The notes beneath the pieces were generated by a model. That model was not told where the DNA came from and searched no databases. It saw only the letters and a list, made by a program, of their open reading frames with translations. From positions 160,177-224,176 of the forward strand of contig VZRZ01007409.1 of NCBI GenBank assembly GCA_013398175.1: a DNA stretch of 64,000 nucleotides, written 5' to 3'. Below, in pieces: positions 50,501 to 62,564 of the stretch. How positions within the stretch are numbered: position 1 is the stretch's first letter; the number at the start of each line of letters is the position of its first letter. The stretch is from Climacteris rufus. Its lineage: Eukaryota > Chordata > Aves > Passeriformes > Climacteridae. Both the position numbers and the translations under genes were made by a program.

Positions 50501-53500
50501 CACATACAGATCTGACTGATCATCCAGAATACAGCCTGCCAGACACTGCTCTCAAATAATGTTTGAAACATGGGGCATGGAGGAGGCAATAATAGTACTG
50601 AAACTAAACACTGGATTGAGCTTTTATTTTCTAGCTGCTTTTATTTTCTAACTGCAGAAAGGGCTCCTGCCAACTGATTTTGCCCAGGAAATGAGTTCCA
50701 AGCTGTGATGTAAAAGCCCTAATGAATTCCTGCTCTGCTGACTCAGCAGTGCAGCAGGAGCAGACCCCCACTGCCTGCAAACCAGGCGAGTGTCTGTCCT
50801 GCTCAAACACCACCAAAACCACTGTGTGCTTAATGTTCTTAAAGATAACTTAAACGTGTCTTTAGAACCCACCACAGTGCAGAAAGCACTAGAGGTTATC
50901 TGTTAGGTGACAAGTGGAATGAACTTCCAGGTACGTTTCAAATCTCATTCCTGTAAATAAGAAACAGCTGACTATGATCCTGCAAATTCCAGTTGAGAAA
51001 GCTCTGATGATATTAATGCATTATGTTGTGTCTAGAATCCCTTGATAGAATTACATTACTGTACACAGCTGGGTGGATATTATTATGTTGCTCAAAGAAA
51101 TAAGATATTATACTATCAGGAGTAAATGCAACTGAGATCCAACACTAACGCATTTGAATACAAAGCTAGTGCCTCCAAATTTAGTACAGTGTGTTTTCCA
51201 ACAGTAACTTTCTAACAACATGGACAAATAAAGCCATGCACACGCTGGCAAGCTCCACTGTGTGACTAGAGAAGTTTGCTGATGACAGTCTTGTTATTGT
51301 AACAGGAAGTGACTCAGCCTTGGCAACAGGAGATCAGATATTTTATTCAGAAACATTAGGTCATTTTTTTCCCCTTAACCAACTAACAGTTTCACAAGAC
51401 AACTGGTTTTGTTTGAAAATAAATATCTATTTTGAAAGTGATTTGCTGAGGGAGTATGGTTAGGAATAACCACTCAGTTTAATGCAAGGCATCTGGAAAC
51501 CTCTTGTCCTTCTAACTCAAATTTGCTGCCTGTACAAAATTCAACCCCCCCAGGCAAGAATTCTCTCACATGGGTGAGTAAAGTATAACCAGCCACATTA
51601 TCATCATGAGAATGAGGATGAGTGAGGAGATTTGTGTCTGGACCAGTAACTTTCCATGACAATTAACATGACTGATGTCACTGTTACAGTTAAAGTAAAA
51701 CTACTTCACACAGGCATTACAGCTGAAGCAAATATGTGCCTTGTTGTAACAGCCTATTACAAGATCTTTCATCAAGTACTTATAAACGGCACATGATGTT
51801 ATGCTGCTTCTCCTGAAATCAGCGTAAAAGAAAAATTCTCTTAATACCTGGCATCCAGCCTAGCCCAGAACAGTTTCTTCCCTTCTCCACTTCTGCACTG
51901 TTACTTATAGCGTGTCTCTTTTGCATTACATATAAGTTCACACAACTGTGGGAAAAGCTTTCCTTCAAATGCTACACTGCTGTTACTCATTTTTTACTCA
52001 AGTACCTTTTAGCACAGTTCACAATTGCATAAAGGTTGCACAAAAAGAAACTAACTCTGCAAGCCAAATTCAAATTCTCCCTCTAAGGATAGACAGTAAA
52101 CATGCCACCAGCTGCAGCACTCCTAGAACAGGATTTCATCATCTTCTGAATATTTTCCTGGTCTGTTGTCAGTTTTGTATTTTTAAAATGCTAAGGAAGT
52201 GTTATAATCCACATCATAATGACTCAAATATCCCATACAAGCATATAAACAACATATAAGTACTAATGACAGCTTTTTATCTTGGGCAGAGAGCAGTCAA
52301 AAAAAGAGTTCATGGGGTAACTTAAAAACTCTATAGCAACAGTGTTTATCTATTGCCTCCACACTGTGTCCAGAGCCTAATTTTAGGCATTAAAAATAAA
52401 ACTCTGGACAATTTCCTGCAACAGGCACTGCAAGAGCACAGCGAGGCCTCAAGCATTTTTCTTTGACATCAAAACACACTACTTTTTTTAAATGTGTAAA
52501 AAATTAAACTTATTTGAAAAGCCATTGCAGTGAATATGAATTTACAATTCAGCATTAAATGAAATACATCCTGAGAAGCCTCAGCACCCTACAACATTTT
52601 GCTGTTATCTTCCTTGTGACACAAGCTACATTTTATAATTCCAGCCCATGAAAACAGAAGATTTCATAATTTTGCTGTTAAAGCAACATGGTTTTCTGTG
52701 CTCTGTCAAATAGCATTTTTATCTTCTAGCAGTAAAAAATAGCTACCTTGTTCCACCATCTGCCAAAAACTACTAAACCACAGGGTGTGCTTCTGTGATT
52801 TCAAATTGCAGAAGCTTAAGTAATGCCAGTGTTATACCTATTAAATATACTGACAATCAGACCCTAACATTTTCAAAGAACTGCGGCACATTATTTAAGA
52901 AAGGTATTTCAATCAAACTGTTCCAGGGTTTAACTGCTATCACAGTTTAGGTTTCAGGCAGCTGTCCCACCTGAACACTGTTATGTATTAGGTGATTTTA
53001 ACATTCTGAAGTGCTGGGCAAATCCTTGCTATCTATTAATAACATTAAATTTGAGAAACCATGTTTCTTTTTCCAACTCTATAACCATAGAACACAATAT
53101 GAAAATAATTTCAGCTCTATTGCAAAATTCTTCCTATTCCATATCTAATCTTATGGCACACTGCTGCAAGTGTCTGAAAAAACCACCGAGAACTGCAAAT
53201 TTATATATAAATACTCACACACAGATATGTAATATTTTTGTATATCTCATTTTGCTCAGACAGACTTGAAACATAAGCCCTCCGTGCTCTAACACTTGAA
53301 GGATAATAAAGGGAACTTATTTATTATCTACATTTCACTACTATAAAGCCAATGTTGTACTTTTCTGGGACCTCACAGTTAATATATGAATGCTTGGAGT
53401 CAGCTTTCTCTGTGTTATATTCAACAGGCACGAATATATTGCCATCTTCTATTGGCACTGTGTCAGTTTTATGATTACAAATCCTCCATTCGCATGTGTT

Positions 53501-54439
53501 CTCAAAAGTACTCATGTTTTAATGGGCCTCCATCATATGTGAAGCCTTAATCTAGGAACTGACAAGTTTCAACCCTGATGTTATATTTCTTACTGAACTA
53601 GAGCCTCCAGAGCTCTGATTTAGCACACTCAGCCAGGAGCAGCAGTTGACAGGAACAGATAAACCATAACATGCTTGTTACTGTGTGTACCTCCCAGACT
53701 CATGTCAGGCCAGGCTGACCGAGGAGCTGGGCACGGAGAAAGCATTCTGAGTTTTTAGGATGTGGCACCTTTTTTTTTTTCCCCATTTTTTTTGGGACAA
53801 GATATTATTTTAACTTGTTGTAAGGCACAGTACCCACTAACAATATTCATGATTTGTAAACCTAAAAGGATAATACAGGTTGCATTTTCATAAAGACAAA
53901 ATATTTTTCTGGTTGTAGACATTTAGGATGCTGCTGTAATGCATTTTCAATGGCCTCTAGTTCTAAAATGGAAAGATTCTGAAAACTCATTTTGGGCATG
54001 CAGAATGAATTATCTATAAAATACATAGAATATAAATATAACATATACACAGAGAGACCTATTAAATCATATTCTGATATTTTTTCTCTTCAATATGCAC
54101 TGCATCATATAAAATAAGGGGGGAAATAAACTCTGCAGAAATTCTGTACAGCAACAGAAAAAGGAAATGGTCTGCATAGGAGACAAGTCCTCCTTGAAAA
54201 TAAAACCCCAGAAACTCTAGTCAGAAAAAGTATTTCAGAAAGTGATCTTCATTTGCCTAACTCATTCTAAAAGTGATCCTAACAGGGCTACAGAAGCAGT
54301 AGTCAGAAGAGGAGAAAAACAAACCCTTAAGAATCACAAGAATTAATAGAGAAAATGTACTGTATTGAAATTATATACTAACTTAATGTTGAAAAATTTT
54401 GCTCTTCCAGATATTCTCCACTTCCCTAAAGGTCTCACT
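47571..54439. other. unique non-coding stretch
   Basis: No gene is seen. It includes a C-rich then CA-rich patch at 48558-48604 and an A9 run near 49160. A T12 run with C4 and T8 lies near 53771-53795. Reading frames of up to about 100 codons (48170, 51948) show no recognisable domains and are probably chance. Confidence 0.6.
50270..50335 (-). repeat. MIR/L2-tail-like fragment, minus strand
   Basis: gaagggggaaactgaggcac followed by aaagaaatgcaagttaactt reproduces in order the reverse complement of the conserved amniote MIR/L2 tail ('ggggaaactgaggcacagagaggttaagtgactt'). Only about 60 bases are recognisable. It has the same orientation as the 16.2 kb copy and the opposite one to the 8.8 kb copy. 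Confidence 0.58.
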
Positions 54440-54832
54440 GAATAATAGTGGTGAGTATTATTCCTCAGAGGGGTGTACTGGGACCAGGGATGTTTAATGT
54501 CTCTGTCAGCCCCACGCACAGTGGGATCAGTGCACCGTCTGCAGATCTGCCAATGACACAGAGCTGTGTACAGCAGCCAACACTCTGGAGGGAAGGGATG
54601 ACATCCAGAGGGACCTGGACAGGCTGGAGAGGTGGGCCCATGGAAACTTCCTGAAGTTCATCGTGGTCCTGTGTAAGGTCCTGCACGTGGGTCAGGGCAA
54701 TCCCAAGCACAAGCACAGGCTGAGGGATGAATGGCTTGAGATCAGCCCAGAGGAGGACTTGGGGGTGGTGTTGGATGAGAAGCTCACCATGACCCAGCAG
54801 TGCTCACTAGCTAAAACCCAGTCTAAAGTAGG
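54440..54832 (+). repeat. CR1 LINE internal fragment (reverse transcriptase region)
   Basis: The plus strand follows the CR1 ORF2 downstream half of the reverse transcriptase. A 'PQRGVLGP' type start at about 54466 is followed by a damaged active-site area near 54540, where extra bases interrupt the usual FADD segment. Then come the RDLDRLERWA block (about 54612), the 'CKVLHVGQGNP' block (about 54675) and the 'EEDLGV' block (about 54752). Frame breaks make it non-coding. Both ends are missing: the 5' end as usual for LINEs, and also the 3' UTR and octamer tail, which implies a later deletion. Confidence 0.88.
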
Positions 54833-55653
54833 ACACAGGGATACTTACAGAAATCTGGGATGCAGCTATGCTGCACTGTTGAATCTGAAAGCTCAGAAAC
54901 ATTCCTCACCCTTCCCAGCTTACATGCAGAGCTCATGAGATTTACTGACAAACTAAATCTCAAGATACTTGAACTGGCTTTTAAAGACATCAAATCATCC
55001 CTTTCCTCAGTTCCTAACGTGATTGTGGTCTGTGATTGTGCATACCTAGAAAAGGTTAGAATTACATTCAATATTGTCTAACCAATGAGCCACAAGTACA
55101 GCACCCAAAAGAACCTCTGGCTGTCAATTGCAAACACGGATCTTTTGCCACTATAAACAGGATTTCAACTATTAATTCCTGTCCTCAAGAAAAAAAATAA
55201 AAGTCACATGCTTGCAGTTTTGTCATTAATTCTATACTCATCACTACAGATTATAAACATTTACTCAATACTATAAAATTGTACCATTTATGCAACAGGG
55301 TTTTCTGCTCTTCTGAGCTGTCTATTTCTCATACTGCAGTTTAAACATATTTCCTGTTAGCCACAAAATGGGGAAAGATCAATCATTGTACACAGTTCTT
55401 AACAACAATAATGTGTTTCCATCTCTGAAGAGTGAGAGCCTGCCGAGCAGGCACTATAATGGTCATAAATGCACTTTTTGAAAAAGTTTGATAAATTCAA
55501 TGCACTTGTTAAAACTATTGCAACAGAGATATTCTACTAACAGAAGTGAAGGCAGACAACCCTTCTGCCTGTTTATGAAAGTATTTGCAGCTTTGATTTG
55601 AGGAATGTGGCATATTATAGACCAAAGAGAAAAGCAAATCTTATTTGGAAAAT

Positions 55654-55758
55654 CTAAACAAAACGAAAAACAAAACCAAAAACAAACAAAACAAAACAAA
55701 ACAAAGCAAAACAAAACAAAACAGAGGAAAAGTAAAAAAAATAAAAAAAAAAAAAAAA
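55654..55758. repeat. (AAAAC)n-rich and poly-A tract
   Basis: AAAAC pentamers, some interrupted (55661-55723), lead into AGGAAAAGTAAAAAAATA and then an A16 run. It is low-complexity sequence about 100 bases long. No gene-like sequence or AATAAA in the right place precedes it, so I do not call it a retrocopy tail. Confidence 0.85.
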
Positions 55759-57407
55759 GGCCAGGTTTTAAAAATATTTGGGGGTTCCCAGAAAGACATT
55801 TCCTGAGTTCTTTATGACTATCTGAATCTCACAAACAATAAGGATAGGAGTCATGGCTCTAAGAGTAAAGTTGTACAGGAAATATAACATCTAAGGACAG
55901 GTGTCAGGTACAGGCACAGTGCCAGTGGTGATGCAGAACAGTCACTCTGATGACAACAGCAGTCTTGTTGAAGAGAAGATGTCAGACAGTGGAATATCCA
56001 CTCCCATGAGAGAGTCTGAAAGACTAAGGTGTGTTGGAGGTGAGTAAGTGCCAGCTCAGATCTGCCTCCAGCTCTGCTGTCTGAAACTCATGCAGGGACA
56101 ATCTCAACAGTCTTTTAAACAAAGGCACTGTAAATTACATTAAACTTCCCTTCTTTCCTGTTGTGACCCTGCAGCTGCTGGGCAATCACCACTGGTCCGT
56201 GCTTTTTTGATAGAGCTTGAAAGTGAGAACTGAGATAACAACTCTAATTGAGTGGTTATTTCAAAAGGCAAAAATGCTATTTAAAGGCTGAAATATGTCT
56301 GCTATGTATCTTAAAAACCATATGCATGTTTATTTGTTTCAAATATTGCTTAATGACTAAAGAACATGTGATGCCATCAGAACACTAGTTTCTATGCTAT
56401 AGAAACATAATATTTTGCTCCTAAGAAGCTAAACATATCTTAATATTAAAAGAGTCATATAGCAGAGGATTTTCATGATGTAAAGGGTGACACAAGCTAT
56501 CACAATAGTCCAGCAAGGCTAGATATTTTTGCTGTTCAGAGCTGCAACATGAGATGAATGGAAGGGACCTACCCAGACATAGAGCCTAAACCCCTAAACC
56601 AGAAAACTATCACTAAAATAACACTAAAGAAACAATCAGAAATTAGACAAATTCATGGACATCAGACCAATAAACAGATTTTTTTAAGGCACAGATGTAG
56701 CATCTAACATCACTAGTCTGACAGTTCTGAATGCCTAGGGACTACAAAGGGAATGGACTGCAGAAAGTGGATAGCCTCACAAACTCTCCCTCTCTAAAAA
56801 TATTGCCACTGAGCTTTTGTCCTTTTTATTTTAAAGGGAGAATGTGAATCCAGTCCTTCATTGCCACAACTTCTGAAGTTGAATTTCTGTCATTTTGCAT
56901 GAATTTTATCACGGTTGAAGAGAGAATACTGAAACTGATATACCACTCACTTGATCCAGTAGGGTTGCCTCTTCTCTTACTGCTCATTAATGGCATATTT
57001 GTTCCACTATCCCTACTACAAGATTTTTCAGTCTAAACAAAATATATAAAACATCCTAGTTTCCAGTCTAGAGCTTTGCATAACCACTTTCTATACAACT
57101 CTTCTTTTGTCTTTCATGTTTATTAATGTTCTTCTTCTCTGATATTTTCTCCTCTTCATTCAGAGGACAAAATCTCTCTTTGCCTAAATTAGTATAATTT
57201 TTTATTTTCTCTCTCACTACAAAAATTCCCTAGGCCACATGTCATCTTTCTCTACTACTTGTTCACGCAGTGCATTTCCTGTTAGATATGGTATTCCAGA
57301 CATGATGCAACTCAGGACTTTGCACATTAGCACCTAACTCTGGAAATGCCTTTTGCACCCCACGACTTCATTTGCCTTCATGCCCACTGGCTGAAACTCT
57401 TTCTGAC

Positions 57408-57438
57408 CTCATGATCAGGTGATCTCATGATCAGTGAT
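57408..57438. repeat. 15-16 bp tandem duplication
   Basis: ctcatgatcaggtgat (57408-57423) is followed directly by ctcatgatcagtgat (57424-57438), identical apart from one missing G. It is a minor local duplication in unique sequence. Confidence 0.8.
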
Positions 57439-60400
57439 TAAATGGCCTACTCATTCTTCTGTCAAGTCAAACTGATGATTTCCTACAGTGCAAAATAAAT
57501 CCTCGCGTTTGGTACAGAAGTGCATGACCCTGAATTTAGAGTGGTTTTTCCTTTCAGTTGGTATTACCCCAGCCCTCCAGGCCATTTTTTTTCTCCTGTG
57601 GTGTTACCGTACAATCCATCTCTGTATTGACAACATTTCCCAGCTTTGTGCCACAAGTATATTTCATTACTGCATTCCTACTTCTTGTGTCAAGGTCTGG
57701 AATGGAAATATTCATAATAATTCTACATGCAATATAATTTCAAATATTTTTATGAAGTCCAGGAAAATTATCTGTCAGAGTTCCCTCGAGAAAAATCTAT
57801 TGATTTTCTCTTGAAAAGAGAAAGTCTATTCTTTTATCAGTGAAATGTCTCATTAATGATATGTATTAGCCTAATGCAATCTAAATTAGACACCAGAGAA
57901 GTCTCCTGGGAAGCCAGCAGAAGGATCATACTTCTGTATTTTTAATCTGATTGAGGTAATATTAAAATCTGAAAATAATCCAAATTATCTCCTGTAATAC
58001 TAACCCAATATCCAACAGATACATTAAATAAATCCTAAATATTATTTGTCAGGTTTCTTAAATTCATGACACTGTTCTAAAAGTGAGTATTTTCTTATAT
58101 CACAGGTCTGTCAGTGTCAGGTTTGGGCTTCCAGTTTTTGAGTACTTGAAAGGCACATTGGTTGCCACTTCAGAATTTCCTCAAATGTAAAAATCCAGTG
58201 ACAGCCTATTTATTTTTATGTTAGAACTCAGATTTTCACCTATTCACTTGTCTCCAGGAAAATGGTCTTAGAATTAAAAATAAAGGTTAAATTTTTTAGC
58301 AGTGTGAGTGTCAGATGCAGTTAGGTAGGTGCAGAACTTTTGAGGGGCTAGGGAAGAAGGAAATTTTGCAAGTAATCAAATATCATACTGAGAGCTGCCA
58401 TCACATTGAATTTTCAAAGAAAAGTCATTTGACAAAGCAATTGTTGCTCCAGAGATTTTATATGTCATCTGTACTATTGCAATTGTACTGAAATAAAAGT
58501 ACATCCACTGAGATTACGATGGATAAAAGAATTACACATATTGTGTATTTATCTATCTCTGTCCTACTTCAGCCTCCTGGTATGAAAATGAATGTTCCAT
58601 ATGCCATTTCAAGACTGAAGCATGGATAATGGATACATGGATGTGTCTCAAGACTGAAAAAAAATAAAGCAACACTGAAACACTGTAGGAAGCAACTGAA
58701 CGAACGGATTGGAAAGGACTGTTTTGGGTGACAGTTTGAGATGGGAGGTTTGTGTTTTGAGGCACTGTTAGACCCTGGAATGCACCTTGCAGGTTAAATA
58801 ACAGTCCTGGCAAAGACCTCTTTCCTTGGCCAGACAAGCACAGCCACTTATTCCGGCTGAAGAGGTTGTGGCAGGTGTCTTGCCCTTTGGCAATGTGCAG
58901 ATTAAGCTCCTGGTGCCAGGAACTCTACCTGAAGCTATACCCACGGTTATTTAGCTGTAAGAGCTATTGCTGAATGCTGCTCTCTGAAAAAGCAGGACTG
59001 AATGAAACCAGCTTGTTACACCTGAGTTTAGTGTTTGCAGGAGCTATTTACTTGGGGATGATATTCACAGCACTGTATTTCAATGGCATAGGCAGCAGCT
59101 AATGAAAAATCGTGTTTACTCTCTGTGTCGAACTATTTTTATAAGTCACAGAAGTGCTCATACTAGTGCCCTTTTTTAAACACTTTGTGTAACATATTTT
59201 CAATAAGAAGTCTTTCCTGAGACTGTATTCAGAGTCCACATTCATTAACCTTCCAAGCGTGCCACAAGGCTCATCTTTTCATCCCACAGGGATTTGGGAA
59301 GATTGAAAGCTACTGGATTAAAAGGAATTTTACTTGAGCAAGCAGGGTTGCTATTTCAGAAAAACCTTCAGGAGACCTTATTTACATTTAATTGCATTTT
59401 TTTGAATTTTTGATTTTTGTGTCATTTTAATTTGTGAAGTAGCATCTATAGCACTGTCTGATACTTTACAAATGTGCCGTGACACAACATGCTCTGAGTT
59501 ACAGCTCCTGGAGGCAGGGAAATGAGGGTATTTTAATTATCTGTACACATGCACCATTGTGTGCTCGCGTGTTTAAACACTGAGATAAGAAATTTTTAGT
59601 CCCCTTTGAATAAGGAGGCACCTCATAATGCCCAACAGTTTTGTGCTTCACTTCCCTCACTGCTCTCCATGACACTCTGACTAGTTATTCTTTTTCCTTC
59701 TACTACTTGTCCCCTGTGATCATGTTGAGGCATATCCCCTTTCAAGTGATGAGACAACCTCCCTAAAAGAAACATGGCCTTTTCAACAGTTGCTGCCTAT
59801 ATCATTAAAAAAATAACACTATGAACATCAGCCAAAAGCTAGAGAGCAATTCCACAATGCTTTGGGCCCAGCAACAGCACAAAGGAGCACAGGGCAGAAA
59901 CCCCCAAAGCTCTTACTTCAGAGGACTTTCCCACCATGTAACAACCATGAGTCACAGTGAAGCAAAAGCCATCTGTTCATCTGGACACAGATACTGCTTG
60001 TCAGTGAGCAGGAAACGTTTCCACTGAGAATAATCTCAAAGCAGTGTAAATCTCCCTGTGTAGACAAACTTTCGGTGTTTCAGATCTCCTACTCTGCAAA
60101 CTGGGAACACTGCAGCTCCCTTTCACCCTGTGTTGTCTGTTATCTTTTTTTCCGAAAACAGGCTGGTCAGGCAAGAGATTGCCTGTGTGGATGTATTTAC
60201 AGCTTGGCTACCACCACAGGGCTGCAAGTCAGCTCGTGGGCCCAGCAGTTCTCATCAAAAGCCAAGTACTCAAATGCAGCAACACAGAGCATCACCAGCT
60301 CAGCCAGCAGCAGGGACACCATCCCAAGGCCCTGCAACAGCAGCGCCTTCCCACTCCTCCTTTCCTTCCCACTCCTCCATAGCTCAGCTCAGCTGGGACC

Positions 60401-60481
60401 CCTTGAAAGATGGGAAACTGCCATGCTGCATTGTCACTATAGAGCGGTTGATGAAGGAAGACACACAGCCAGTCCAGTTAA

Positions 60482-60501
60482 AGCAGCAGCAGCAGCAGCA
60501 G
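60482..60501. repeat. (AGC)6 trinucleotide microsatellite
   Basis: Six perfect AGC units plus two bases, followed by gtggcagcggccgcc containing a NotI-type GCGGCCGC (60507-60514). The array creates the polyglutamine and polyalanine stretches in the overlapping open frames. Confidence 0.9.
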
Positions 60502-60524
60502 TGGCAGCGGCCGCCTCTATTCCC

Positions 60525-60533
60525 CTTTATATA
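60525..60533 (-). promoter_or_regulatory. candidate TATA box, minus strand
   Basis: On the minus strand the string TATATAAAG, preceded by CCG and followed by GGGAATAG, is a near-ideal TATA element. A GCGGCCGC lies about 12 to 18 bases downstream. A start site 25-31 bases downstream would fall near 60495-60502, at the edge of the trinucleotide array. About 35 bases upstream (60564-60575) is a CACCCC-GGGGTG inverted repeat. Promoter activity is inferred from sequence only. Confidence 0.35.
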
Positions 60534-62117
60534 CGGTAAGAACCCATCAGGTGACCAACCACCCCCCGGGGTGATAGGCTGGAACCTCACAACACCCAAT
60601 TCCAAAACACACTGCGTCTGGAACCAAAATATCTCTGGAAAACAGCAGGTGTCCAAGCGTTATCTCTTTGTTTTGCATAGCTGGTATGGGAAAGAAGAAT
60701 TACTCAAAAGACTCTGTCAGCCACACTGCATCCTGCCCTTTAAAGACATACCTGAGAACAGCTATTGATGAAACTGGGAAAAATGCAGTCATAATTAATA
60801 TGCTCTATGTTGAAATAGTTAGTGGCAGAAACACACTCTGTAAAGGACCAATCAGTCCTAATTAAAATTATGTCTAACTAAGCTTTTTGGGATGGTGGCT
60901 GTCTTTCAGTGTTTGTTCTTTTCACGTGTAGACCAATGGGATTCAGCATTGATGATGCATTTAGGTGTTATTACAATAAAAGCAATTAAGAATAATAACT
61001 ACAGAAGCATAAACCTTTGGCTTTTTTCCTAGTATGGCTGCTTCTGTAGGCATCTTATATCAATTTGCTTGACTATTGCATAGTTCGTGTTACCACTGTA
61101 TAAGTATTTAACAACCCATACATGCAGGATGGGTGCCTAATTCTTTTCATGTATGTAAACTTTTTATCAAATTATTTCCACATTCATTTTGATGGATTAA
61201 TTTTCAGGTGGACAAGACCAAAAAAATGAGAAAAACTCTTAGAGATTTTGCTGTACTGAAGATATTAATAACAATGACATTTAGAAAGAATGAGAAAGCA
61301 CTTCTTACTTCTATTAAAATTAGGACATTTACATTCAAATTTACAACATATATGCACAGTTATGTCAAAGGGCCATCACCATTCTATAAAACAAAAGTGT
61401 GACTGCCTATTAAATCAGAAGATACCTAAAAGATCAGCTAGTTAATTTTTTTCCTCCAACTAAAGGAACAAGACAATGTATTTGTTTAAAATAAAACAAC
61501 TTTTGACTTCTATCATGCCTCTGAAATTTCCAAATGAATGCAAAATGAGATTTTAAAAAATCCCCACTCAAATAAATTTCTTAAACTGCAAGAGAATGGA
61601 AAAGACTGAGAGATAAAGATTTTGGCTTTTGTGTATGCTTGTTTACTTAATTGTTTCTCCCTTGAAAATAGCAAGTTGCCTGGAGCATTTAAACCCAAAA
61701 AGTACTCATTTAAAACAAAACATTTTTATTTGACCAAAAACTTCTAGGACATCTTCTGAAAAAGAGTCTACATATTTTTGAGGGAGAATGATTAGATGTA
61801 AATAACAGGTAAGAAAGACAGAGAACATCAACATGTAATTAAAAAATGATAATAGATGATTCCTGCACCAGGTAAAGATCACACAGCATACACCATCAAA
61901 GAAGACAGGCAAGCTTTGCTGGAGAAGTCTTGAAGAAAGCTGCCTATCTCTTGGGGAAAGGAAAAAATATTCTGGAGGAAAAAGCCTTAAAAGGCTGTGA
62001 AATTTCCAGCAGGAAATGAAATAAGATAAGAACTCCATTAGGTTGTAAATGTATAGGAATAGGGTTAACACTTTGGTTGTTATTCAAAAGCAAATGAAAG
62101 ATGAGTTTATGATATGA

Positions 62118-62205
62118 AGCCTGGATTAGGACACAGAAGATCTTAATTTCTTGGTTCTGCCATAATCTCTTTTTGTGATTTTGGGCCAGACCTTAAATTT
62201 GGCAT
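62118..62205 (+). repeat. MIR/CORE-SINE-like fragment, plus strand
   Basis: gcctggattaggacacagaa, gatcttaatttcttggttct, gccataatct and ttttgtgattttgggccaga appear in the order of the amniote SINE block 'ggactcaggagatctgggttctattcccggctctgccac...tgtgaccttgggcaag'. The copy is diverged and about 90 bases long. It is followed within about 25 bases by a similar fragment in the opposite orientation. Confidence 0.48.
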
Positions 62206-62227
62206 AGAGTGAAGGAAGTAGTATCCT

Positions 62228-62282
62228 TTCTGTATAGTTAGGGAACTGAGATCTAAAGATATTATTGCCCAAGAATTCACAA
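62228..62282 (-). repeat. MIR/L2-tail-like fragment, minus strand
   Basis: tctgtatagttagggaactg, agatctaaagatattattgc and ccaagaattcac resemble the reversed tail 'ttacagatggggaactgaggcacagagagattaagtgacttgcccaagattcac'. It faces the plus-strand fragment at 62118-62205. The match is short and diverged. Confidence 0.42.
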
Positions 62283-62522
62283 TGCCTTATTGGCATTTAC
62301 ATTTCCAATAAATTTCCCAGCAGAGAAAAATGACTGGGGGTTGAGAGGTATCTCTGTGGGTCTTATCCTCCAGTTACATGTGTGTTTCTGTTTCCTCATT
62401 ATAGAATTTGGATTAAAAAATCTCTTCTCCCACACTCTGAACAAAGGGTGGGGGGGTTTGATGATTGAGTGGCTTTTTTTTGGTTTGTTTTTCTTTTTTT
62501 CCTTTTTTTCTTGCCATGCTGA

Positions 62523-62564
<42 letters not shown>
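62523..62564. repeat. (AAT)14 microsatellite
   Basis: Fourteen perfect AAT units over 42 bases, directly after a T-rich stretch and before TTTTAAAAAAAC. Read in frame it gives a run of isoleucines in a spurious frame. It is likely to be length-polymorphic. Confidence 0.95.

Larger units (their letters stand above)
54833..60074. other. unique AT-rich non-coding stretch
   Basis: No gene is seen. The A-rich tract at 55.7 kb and the tandem pair at 57.4 kb are listed separately. A pyrimidine-rich segment at 57.1-57.3 kb could be an L2-like remnant but lacks ordered diagnostic blocks. Near 56560 a short string (atggaagggacctaccc) recalls CR1 but is not followed by CR1-like sequence. Confidence 0.6.
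60075..60770. other. GC-richer block with long but unsupported frames
   Basis: Two overlapping plus-strand frames lie here (60130-60768, 212 codons from a GTG, with its first ATG near residue 49; and 60075-60539, 154 codons). Their Gln or Ala runs come from the (AGC)n array read in different frames. Neither resembles a known protein, and the region from 60250 to 60380 is built of repetitive CAGCA and CTTCCCACTCCTCC strings. The opposite strand carries a strong TATA box. The block could be a promoter-proximal segment of an unrecognised minus-strand transcript or part of a worn LTR, but no LTR ends were found. Confidence 0.35.
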
